Origin: Phoronis australis | Taxonomy: Eukaryota > Phoronida > Phoronidae | Reading direction: 5' to 3' | Assembly: GCA_002633005.1 (NCBI GenBank) | Contig: NMRA01000553.1 | Location: 124,161-188,160, forward strand | Length of the DNA stretch: 64,000 nucleotides | Shown here: piece by piece, positions 12,301-24,300 of the stretch | Numbering within the stretch: position 1 is the stretch's first letter | Layout of the letters: the number at the start of each line of letters is the position of its first letter | Notes under the pieces: generated by a model | What the model was told of the DNA's origin: nothing | Databases searched by the model: none | The model's input: only the letters and a program-made list of their open reading frames with translations | Program-made: the position numbers and the translations under genes

Positions 12301-15300
12301 TGCCCCGCCTACCAGTCCTACTCACGTCATGCGCAGCCACATCTGCCTCCAACAACTGATGTTTCTTCATCAAGTTCTGCACGGACGCCAGATCCTTGCC
12401 ATGATCGTCAGATGACAACAACTGCTCGACCTCGCCCAGCCAGAACTCGACGTCCTTGACCCCTGCGTTGAACGTCTGCTGTCTGTTGGCCTCCTTCAGC
12501 TTGAGGCTCTTCTCTGTCGACAGCGTGATAAGATAATCCCACTGCTGTGACAGGTTCTTGACGCGCTCACGCACCGCATCCTCAGAACCGGCGCACTGGT
12601 TATTGTCACTCAACGCTGTAGAAGAATGACAAGGTGTTGCGGGATACATGGCTGACTTTGGATGATCATAATTTATCGCAAAATTATTCGCATCAACCAA
12701 TATCATGAATACATGTGAATAGCGTTATATGGTGTAAATAGATATGAGTTAATGGTCCAAGTCAACCATGACAATTAATATGTTTTATCAATCGTAAATG
12801 ATAACTGATCAAAAGAGGTTTTCATTAATGATACCATGAATGATGGATGGTCAAACTGACAATCATTAGCTTTATGTGAATTCCTATCTACCAAAGTGTG
12901 GGTGTATATATTGTTGCTGTAGACAGAAGATCAACCTCTATTCTTTAAATTGGCAATAGATGCAAAGTGCCCACATTTTAAAAACCAGTTTTCTCCACTG
13001 AATAATGGGCACTGGTTTTCAAAATGTTGACACGATGTATTTGACTACTGCCTTTAAAGTATGTAACTTATTTTTCCACAATTTATTTTTTTTCAAAGAC
13101 AGAGGGCACCACTGGATCAATACTCTGGTTAGGAGTTAGTATGAAGAGCCATATCCAGAACTGCACACAAGCAACCAATAATGAAACAAATTTATTTACT
13201 CAATCCCACTCGCTGAATTGGCTTACGCTTGTCCACTACATATAAACTTGCAAGTGCTGCACATGGACTGAAGACCGTATCTTTGTGAGAGGTAGACTCG
13301 CAATACATTTCGCTCATCAATCAAAGTGAGTGAAACACCCCCTCCGAGTCATGTACATCGCATGCACCAACACACCAAGTGGCGAATTGCAGCGATACAA
13401 AACAAGTCTCAGACCGATTCCCCTGCGCAACAGCAAAAGAAGAATATCGCACAAACCAACTGCGTACTGCACAATTCCAATCGCTACATCCACAATAATG
13501 TGCCTACAAACCACACCATGCAAAACAATTTAACAAGAACAGCGGACATCCGTGCTCTCGGATTTGAGATACACAACTTTTGACTTGGCAATAGTAAAAT
13601 CTCTTATCGTCGAGATGGTTAGACCTTTCACACTCTCTCCCCAGCCGTCGACTAAAGCGAGGACCAGAACCATGTCCACACATGCTATACAATCCTGTAC
13701 ATGTATACACAATCCGAGCATCATAAATATTTCGTGAATCAGTCGGCATGCCTTTAGTAGTGAAGTGATGCAATAATTGGGCAAACCATGACAACTCAAC
13801 CGTTCTCAGTAATACACTCCTAGAGGAACAGTCTACTACGAAGCACATAACTCACAAAGTCATGGACTGCAAAAGCGTGGCATTCTACCATTAAAATAGC
13901 ATTGAAACTCAAGTATTTCATTTCGCAGTTAAAGCAATCTTCATTTCCCAAAGTGACCTTGACCTCTGAAGGGGACAAGGCATTCAAATTAACATATCCC
14001 ACTCAACAAACAGCTCATGCCGTGAGTCACATCTAGAGAGAGATTGCGGTAAAATCACCTGGACCAGTGAACTCTGGAAAATAGGGAAGGCCAGACGCTA
14101 TTAAAAAGATAAGCCAGACACCAGTAAAATAGTGGCCAACTTGTTGCCTTTCCATTGGATAACATCTGCGATGGATGTGAATTTTCCACCCATTAGAGTA
14201 TCTTCATTCATAAATTGTAAACTTAAAACTGGACACATACACAATCCGTCCTCTCAAAGCCCTTGCTCACGTGAAGGGAAGCTACCTGTGCCAGCTGAGA
14301 GGTGACTTTTTGGTTGAGGGTGAAATACCCCCTCCCTCCGGACACCAGTGGCTCAAGTAACCAAAGCTATCACTAACTAGAAGAGATTGTAACCTTGAGA
14401 ATTTTTAATCATAGAAGGGGAATTTTTGGACTTGATGAGGGGAATTTTACTTTCATATGGGAATGGGGGCCAACATTCCCCATCCCCCAAAACTGAGACA
14501 CCAGAGGCTGTGTCATACCAGACTTAGAGAAATGTAGCAGGCAAACAGACTTGATCATGTGTTGCCAATGACTGAGCAGTTGGTCAGAGAGGCAACTGAC
14601 CTGTCATGATTACAGGTCACATTGCCTGATTGGGTTGGTTGTCCAGGAAGGTCATAGGTCACGCAACCAGAGTGTCTAGTTATAAAATGAGTGGCCAGTG
14701 AAGTTTGCCTATTTGTCATTGCAATAGCTTCAAATATACCTCAAGATTCAGGGAGTGACCACAGACAATTACGGTCCAGAATCAACCATCTTGGAAAGGC
14801 TGGTAAGTTAGCGCCACAAATTAAAGCAAAAATTCGAACAAGTGACTTTGTTTTCAGTGTTTTGCTTCACCGTTACAGTAGCGCAGAAATGACAGCAGCG
14901 AGAGGACAAAAGCACACATATAGACATCATTAATAAGGGTGAGACGATTTGCTGAATTGCAGTCAAATTGCAATGCAGAAGCAACTGATCTTGATGACAA
15001 TACACCAATACCCATTTCGATTAGATTCTTCGTTTCCAATTTTCACTGTTAGTAGTCTGACTTACAAAGTTACGACTAATTTGTATCATTTGTAGTCAAG
15101 TATTTTTTGAGATACTGAACAAATAAACAGCTAGGGACCATTAATTAGTAAAAATCTTATCATATTCAAAAACTTTTTAACGCAACTTTTTGAAAATACA
15201 ATTTTCATTACTACTGGTATTGTATAGTCATAAAAACAAGAATGGCTAGGTTCACCCCCTCCTTGGAGTCTACGCCTTCACCGAGGCAACTGTAGTTTGA

Positions 15301-18300
15301 GAAAAAATGAATTAAACTGATGAACAAGAATCAAATTGAAAATAAACAAATTCCTCCTAAACTGAATCGGATAGTGTATCGTCCCACCCCTAAATACTAA
15401 CATGTCAAAGCAGTAAAGATGCACAGTTCCATATTAAGCGCAACTTTCCAAAAAGAGAGGCAATGGTAGAGGGATTGAACAAGTTATTGGCCTTAAGCAA
15501 GGCAGAAACTGTCGACTCAAGCTGGAAATTTTATAGCCAAATGAGAAAATCACCTATCAAATTGTCCGAGCTAGAAATCGATACTGAATTCGGAGGATAC
15601 AGAGCTGAATTCTCGGAAATAACCTTCACCAGACACAGCCTGACAAATCTAGAAATTGAAGGGACCCAATGACTGGATAAGAGAATCCGCTCAGACCAGG
15701 AGGGCTACTCGACACAAAGAAAGCTACACAAATCTGAAAGCGGGACAATGGAAGGCAAGTTGTGTGTCTTTAGTACATCTAAGGTTGATCTACTCGCACA
15801 TCGGCAGGCTACACCTCTCCATACTCAAATAAGAGGGTACTAAAAATAATGTAAGAAGGAAAATTTTAGGTACCTAGATCACAAAATTTTTTAGATAACT
15901 GAAGCACAAAAATTCCAATTAAATATGATCACAAAAATTTCAGATGAATGTGCTCCTAAAATTCCTGATGAAAATGCTCCAAAAATACCAGATAAATATG
16001 CTCTAAAAATTCAGGATAAACGAGCAACAAACAAAAAATCCAGATAATATGACAACTCAGCATATCTGCAATTTCAATTGCCCCTACTGTGTTCCTTGAA
16101 AATTCGAAACAACCATAATCACGGTGGCATAAAAATTCCAGACAACCACCTAAAAATCCGGAAAACTGTGCGCCATGTGAACGCATTCACTTACTGTTGC
16201 CTGTGTTGATGACCTGGGTGAGACGTTCAGAGTTGGCGGCCAGCTCCGCCTCAAACGCCTGGTGTTTCTGGTGCTTAGCCTGGATGTTGGTCGGGTCTTT
16301 GTAGGACTCGTCCAGCGCAACCTGCATCTTCTCCGAGATCCAAACCTCAATGTCCTCAGCCTCGCGCACAAACTGTTGCAGCGTTTGCGCCTCGCCCAGC
16401 TTGGAGCGGTTCTCAATCAGGGCGCCCTTCAGGCTGTGCCATCTGTAGGGAGGAAAAATCGTTGTACAGACTGAAGCATTGAGTTAAGTTTGAAACAACA
16501 GCAAAAAACATGGGCAGAAGTAGAATTAATTACCACAAATTCCCGAATTACCTCTGCAGCCCTAAAAAGAATAAACCACAGTTTGGCAAGTAAAGCTCTT
16601 ATTTAACCAATGTCAATCAGAGTTGAAGGCCTTTCATTTCATTAATCACCACTTACCAGGTACCAGTCATTTAATGAGGTTCCGCATTCTGAGAACCAGT
16701 TTTCTCCACTGAATAATGGGCATCAAACTGGTTCTCAAAATCCTGGACCCTATAAGTCCTACTGCGGCTTACTCTCTGGCGAGCAGAATGCAAGAGAATG
16801 GGTTGTGTGCAAAAAACAAAATCTAGCATTAACAATTAGCATTACTATAACCATTCAATTATTGTTATCTGATAAGAACTACAGAGGTCCCCGTGATACC
16901 AGACACTGTGTGACACTCAAGTTAATGGCATCAACAGAAAATGAAATGATGCAGAATTTCGAAATAAATAAATTTTAATGCATGCGAACAACATCGTGTC
17001 AGTGAACATATTTTATCAATCCTTAAGACAGTAGCCTGAAACACAGCTAGTTGTTCTCAAGACGTCATCAACAAGACCATTACAAGAGAAGCACGGGGTT
17101 GACTGTCAGCAGTTAGCGTCCATACGACACAACACGTGTGCCGTGAATGGTATTCCCGTCTGTACCATTTACAAATAACGCACCGCAGTTTGAACACTGA
17201 TTGTTGTCGTTATTATTTTGGTAATGTCCACTCACCTGTCCAGCACCTGCTCTTTCTTGTCCGCGATGGCCGGCGCATCGTAGTGGTCAGCAGCGCATAG
17301 CTGGTCGGCAAACTGTTCCAGGGCTACGATCTTCTCCTCCTGTTGGACAAACGGAGAATTAGAGATGTTAAACAGTGGACACGTGACACACCGACATGAC
17401 AGGTTGCCTTCATAACCACACCGACCAGAAACAATTGGATAAAAAATATACTATCAAATGCAGTCTTGTGAAGCTAACATCTTGTTAATTAAACAAATAT
17501 TTAAGAAAATATCTTGATTCAAAAAGCTGAATGGCCCTCATGCAATCTTGTGCATTTAAGGGATTATAAAATCGACAGGCAATTGATACCAATTTGAATA
17601 GGCGACTCGGGACGGTCTACCATAACGTAAGTAGCACAATGAACTCAATCGAGATTGCGAAAGTCAAATTATTTTTGGAAACAAACAATATGCAAATCCC
17701 TGTAATAATATTAAACAATATTTAATGACGTGTACAGCACTTCACCTATTGAAGGAAAATGGAGACGATAAGCCCGGTAAAACTTGAGAAATTCGAACAT
17801 AGGAGAGTATGACTAATAAGAAAAAAATGTTTACCGAGAACCTCAACACGAGAATATTGCTACTGCAACCAGCACAACCAACTACTACAATTACTAGTCA
17901 CGAAACATACCTGTGCACTGATGGCCCTGTCAAAGTCCTCGTGCCTCTTGATCATATTATCTACACTGTCTCCGTCGATAGCATCGTCGCCTCGTAGCGA
18001 AGCTTCACGTGTCGCCATCCATGTTTCCGCCTGCTCGCTGTCACGGTTGAACAGCTGAAGTTCCAGATTCTGGTCCAAGGTCATACGGCGCTTTATCCAT
18101 GCCCTGCACATGATACACGGTGGTTGTTATAGAGGGTGACGTTTGCTCAAAAGGAGGACGGCACAGACCATTTAAAATAAAGCTAGTGAAACATGTTAAA
18201 AAATTCTGACAACAAAGGAGAGTTGAAATATTCCACATCAGTATAACCGAACTACAAAAGTTAAACATTTTGTATTGCTCAAGAGGTACAAAGAATCAAT

Positions 18301-21300
18301 CGCAGACAGCATGCACTTTACACCAACACCATAACTAGGCAGCATTACTGACTACCCTGAGGCTACTTAACATCATTACTAGACACAATATGATGTTCGT
18401 TCTTCAAGCAGGAGCAGGCCACTCCCACTCACTTCTCCAGCTGTACCTGCATACAACCAACCACTGAGCACTAGACCCAACCCCCAAGATACATGGCTCT
18501 ACTCACAGTTCCTCCCACTTGCTACTCCAACTGTGCCTGCATACCGCCACCCACTGAACACAGGCCCCACCCACCCCATCGTTACATAACTCTATAATTA
18601 CAGTTCCTCCCACTCGCTTCTCCAACTGTGCCTGCATACCGCCACCCACTGAACACAGGCCCCACCCACCCCATCGTTACATAACTCTATAATTACAGTT
18701 CCTCCCACTTGCTTCTCCAACTGTGCCTGCATACCGCCACTTATTCAACACAGGCCCCACCTCCACGTTACATAGCNGTTTGCTCAAAAGGGGGACGGCA
18801 CAGACCATTTAAAATAAAGCTAGTGAAACATGTTAAAAAATTCTGACAACAAAGTAGAGTTGAAATATTGCACATCAGTATAACCGAACTACAAAAGTTA
18901 AATATTTTGTATTGCTCAAGAGGTACAAAGAATCAATCGCAGACAGCATGCACTTTACACCAACATCACAACTAGGCAGCATTACTGACTACTCTGAGGC
19001 TACTTAACATCATTACTAGACACAATATGATGTTCGTTCTTCAAGCAGGAGCAGGCCACTCCCACTCACTTCTCCAGCTGTACCTGCATACAACCAACCA
19101 CTGAGCACTAGACCCAACCCCCATGATACATGGCTCTGCTCACAGTTCCTCCCACTTGCTTCTCCAACTGTGCCTGCATACCGCCACCCACTGAACACAG
19201 GCCCCACCCACGCAATCGTTACATAACTCTATAATTACAGTTCCTCCCACTCGCTTCTCCAACTGTGCCTGCATACCGCCACTTATTCAACACAGGCCCC
19301 ACCTCCACGTTACATAGCTCCACCCACAGATCCTCCCACTCACTTCTCCAACTCCTCCCTGGACTGAGCCAGGTCATCCAATTTTTCCTTGACCTCGTCT
19401 GAGGCGTAGTGTCCATTCTGTAACAGCTGGTTGCCAAACATCTCAAATGCCTGGAAAGTGCCGGAACGCGCATCAATCTCCAGACGGTGTTCCTACAACA
19501 GGTACAAAAATGTAGCCAGTCTGCACGTGGTCAGTTGTCACAGTACGACAAACGGCGTTTTAAATAGATAGCTAAACAGGCCTCGCCCAAGGTACTGTTG
19601 TTTTGGATCTGGTTGGAGGACCGTCTTAAGTGCTATGTTAAACACAATTCAGGGTGTCTGAGTTACACCTTAGACCGATGGAATATTTGTTTCGTCTTAG
19701 TGTGACCAGACAGTCAAAATTTTTACCCATTTCTCATTAATATTCAGTGTGGGTGTGAGATTAAGTCACCAAATTAAGTGTTTTATTTGCAATCCTTGGT
19801 CAAATAGATACCACAATACAATTTCCCCTTCTCCTTGGATGGCCCCAATTCATTGACTAATTTTGCAACTATCATCTTCTGAGGCATAACAGGGCACAAG
19901 TAGAATCCGTACAAGACACAACCCACAAGCTTTTGACACAAAGTTGGTGTGTATTCTGTGCTGATATTTATTTGTTGCATGCGAGCAGTAAAGAACACTG
20001 GCCTTCCTCATACAAAAGAGAAATTTTTTAGCTGTACTTCCACACACACAGTGCAAGACAAAAGTAAACACACAAAATACCGTTTTACAGGTCACGATAG
20101 CTAATTTTGTTGACAGCAAAAATTACTGGTAATATCTAAGGTGGCAAAATTCTAATGACAGAATGGCTTAGCCACCATCCTAACTTTCCTGTTGATTCCC
20201 CTTTATTCTCGGTCATCAGGGGAGATTACCCTGACATTGAATTTGGCTTCCTCCTAGCTGTCATAACGGGGAATTCTGGGTCATTTTGTTTGAATACTTT
20301 GGCTTGTGCTGTATCAAAATGAACAAAAAAATAAACAAAAAAATTTTACTGAACGACATGCTGGTGATATGAGATTGGAATATTAGCAGAAATTTTTTAG
20401 TTCCTTCAACAGTTGATGACAAAATCTCTAACTTCAGGAAGTGCCATAAGACGTTCACATCCTATCATGTTATTTACGTAATAACAACACAATAACGACT
20501 ATAAATGGCTTCACAAAGAACTAAATGTTAGCAATCCAAGACTAATATGCATCCCAACTAACACTGTCAGGGAGGAAACCACACTTGACTATCGTCGAGT
20601 TTCTAGCACTTAATATCTTTGTTGGACAATTCATCAAACATAATATGCTTAAAAAATATGCATATAGTGGAATTTTTTTCTTTTGTCTTCGGCAATAATC
20701 AACTACACTGCAAAAATGAACACAGGAAGTCGAACCAAAATGAGTCAAAACAAATTCATAATGAATACGCTAAAGGGCAGTCACTCTATCAAGCACATAA
20801 AGTTAGTATTTAGTTAATTTAAACTTAAGCTTGGCATGACTGAACAACTGATTAAACAAGCTAATTTGCTAACTTTACTAATTAATTAATTAACTGATTA
20901 GACTTCATAGGTGTCCTTTGCTAAAAATGCCAAACTAAGACAAAACGCAGCAATTTGAAACAAGTGAACCATGCGCTTGAACCGTGTGCAGATAACAAGT
21001 GAACACAAAACGGTAAGCTTAGACAGTCTAGACTGAATTTGATAATGTAGCCAGGAAAGCGTGCATGCCTGTGGAAAGCATTAACATGCTGACAGACAAG
21101 TGAAACAGTCTGAAATAGTGCCCGCGATGGCTTGCTTCATTGTTCCAACCAATGTCGGACTTCACGTAAAATCCGATCACTCGAATCCTCTCAACTGTAC
21201 ATCGTTAAGACGTAATATTTTGTAACTGAAAATTAATAAGGCAAAAAGTTTCAAGTTTGAGATTTGCGCCCAAACACAGTCGAATTTTGATTTTCTTTTT

Positions 21301-24300
21301 ATGTACCAACTGCCGTGTGAACTGACCACTAGCCAGCACACTTTACCGTTATTGTCCAATAGCGCTCAACAAACTTTAGCTCTACGGTGTTAAAATTTTC
21401 TGCATAATTGTGCAATACGAATTGAACAATGTCTTGTCAATTCTTTTTGAAAATACAAACGTGCAATCACAAATGAGCAAGTGACAAGAGAAACAGCGTG
21501 GCTGCGACAAAGTACCATAGCCCTGAAGTACAGCCCCCATTTCATAAGTAGCTTGTGTCACATCCAATAGAACCCTTTGCCAGACAAAACAGGTCAAGAA
21601 TCGAGCTCCTAACTTAGATTTAACCAATGTGTACAGTACGTGACAGCACACCCAACAACATTGTAAGTATATTTAAACAGGGCTTGGAATGACGGATGAC
21701 GAAAAAGAGGAAAATTTTCCCGGTGATGTAATACACAATTCGGCTTGTGTGTTAGAAATGTTTTTGTGTTGTAAAATTGAACTGTAATGAACATCTTTGC
21801 ATGAATAAGGTCGAACTAATGACAAAAAAAGAGATGGAAAAAGAGGAAACTGGAAATCAAATTAGAGGAAATCGAAACCAAAAAAAGAGGAATCATTTTA
21901 AAAGAGGAAAATTTCAAGCCCTTATATTGGTGGCTTCAGACTACACGTTTTACAGTCCCATGCTGTGCTAATCACGTCAAGCTGAATTTGAACACTTTAA
22001 ACTAAAATAAATCAAGGTAACAGGCAGAAAATCTTCTCGTTGAAACGACGAATGAACTCAACTCGGCCAGTGCTGCCATCATGTGGAATCGGGTATTTTG
22101 ACTTGCCGTATTAAAGAGGCGAAACGAAGGGTTCTATCCCAAACACGAACCCAAACAGTGAATTTGAATGAGAGCGTTGCATGAGGCTTTAATATCTTTC
22201 ATTTAAGATGATGTACACATATACCGTCTTTGCTTCAACATCTATCTAAATCTACAAACAAAGCTTCTTAACAAACATTATGACACAAGGGGATGTTTGC
22301 CACTGAAGCAACTGAGCTGGTGAAGGCAACAAGTTGACAAAACAAGTCAAGGAGACATTTTATCAATGGTTGTATACCCAGATGTAATCAAGATGGTCGA
22401 TGGCAAATAATTGACCTATCGCAAGCTCCGTCCCCTTGCGAAATGTCGACAAACAAACAATAAGTTTTACCCGGCAACATGTTGTTTGTCGGGTAAAATG
22501 ACGGCTTGGAAACGAAAGTGTGTCAAGAATGCTGCGTTCTGATTGGTCACTTAAGCCGTCACTCAAAGTCCTGACAATGGTCAATTGCAAACACAATGAC
22601 CAACCTTTTGTACCAGGGAAAAACTTTTTAGCAGCTAAAGGTGAATTAGGGTCCAATTTGTATTCATAATTAATGGCCATCTTTACATCCAGGATGGGAA
22701 GGTCTTAGCAACAACGGGTATTCAACAGTTGATAAATCACGCTCCTGATCTGCAGAACAAATGAACTACTATGACAATGTAGTGAAGAACAGGGACGATG
22801 CAATCATGCAGTAACTCATGCGGAAAGCTCTCGCCAGTAGCCCCACCTGTGGCATCTGCTCCGTCTCGCCATAACGAATGTCTATTTCCTTCCGGAAAGC
22901 CTTGACGGGCACAGAACACAAGTAAACAGTCGAGCAACGACGCAACATAAAACACTAGAGGGCAGTTAAGCTGCCAAAGGCAAAAACTTAAAGTAAGGGC
23001 CTAGTAATGACTTAACAATGAAATTATAACAGAATCGAAACGAAAGGCGGGCATTTCAAACTTAGGACAGAAAAGCAAAATAGGCTGCCCAAAGAGCTGT
23101 GTTTGTATCGTGACCGCCTTGTGGAAATGTAAACAACAGATCGACAACATACAAAGCCAGAGTAACGAATTAAAACTCAAGTGGCAGTTACAGAGACTAC
23201 AACTAAAACAATCATTGATCAACTTATCGGGTTATTGTAACTTAGAATTTAAAACTAAATCAAAAAACCCAGTCTTAATTTGACTCCCAAAGAATTAAAC
23301 CCTAAGTTAATTTTCCAATGCCCAACATTAAGAAATAATGAAGTTTACCCATATCAAAACAAACCCAAGGAGGAAGTTAATAGGGATTTTCCTAAAATTG
23401 AGATTTTGAGAAATGTACATGCTTGCTAGCGGAAGAATCAACGGCCAGCAGGTGCTTTTAAAATCATCTTTATATATGCCAGGGAAAATAATTTATGGGA
23501 GAACAAAATCGAACAGCCACAAGCGTATTTTTTGTACAAGGAGTTGTCAAAAAAGACAATGTATGTATGATTATGAGATGTTGAATAAATACGCATAAAT
23601 GTGACGCTATTTGATTTAGGTTTCCTATAAGAGAAATATCGAGACTGAGGCGGGTGAACCACAGCTGACACCGGGGGTGACACAGTACATACCTGATGTC
23701 TCTCCAATAGGGCTTCAGCACCAGTCACATCCTTGGCTAGCTCATCACTGGACACCAGTGTCTGCATGCTGCTAATCCAAGACATCAGGTCTCTGTAGGG
23801 CAAATATAGTATTTATCAATGTCTACATTGTAAAATCTATCATGCTATGTCATAGTAATAATGTTGGCCCAGCCATAAAGATTTCTTTTCAACAAACCAC
23901 TTGGCACACCTTAATTACCTTGGCTGTGGATGTTTATGCTTCTCTTAGAGTAGTTTTCAAAAAGTCAACAAGATCCCTTAATTTAAGTCAAAACACAGCA
24001 TCATTTCTTAGCAAACAAGTTTTTAATCTGATTTCATTTCAGGGTTACACAGATTCACAAACATGACTCACCTACTGCCAAACACAGTGTACGCAGCTAA
24101 GCACGGGTCAGCACGCTGCATTCATCACAGCCAGGAGCCATGTTTATAAAAGAGAATCCAATGTTCAAGACGACGCGTCACGTCTCCCATGCTTATCGTT
24201 GACTATCCTAGCCTCATTTTCATTTGAATGGAATGAAGTTTGAGCTGGCAGCGATATTTGAACCACACAATCCGAAAGAAAATGTAAGTCATGACCACTG

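Noticed and set aside
12164-12325. Gly/Arg-rich extension of exon 30 reading through its donor ([10 protein letters not shown])
   Set aside because: It is translation of the GC-rich intronic repeat after a consensus donor; the spectrin family continues directly into exon 31.
13317-13848. Overlapping open frames on both strands near 13.3-13.8 kb
   Set aside because: Frames on both strands with similar length and no family indicate a chance low-stop region.
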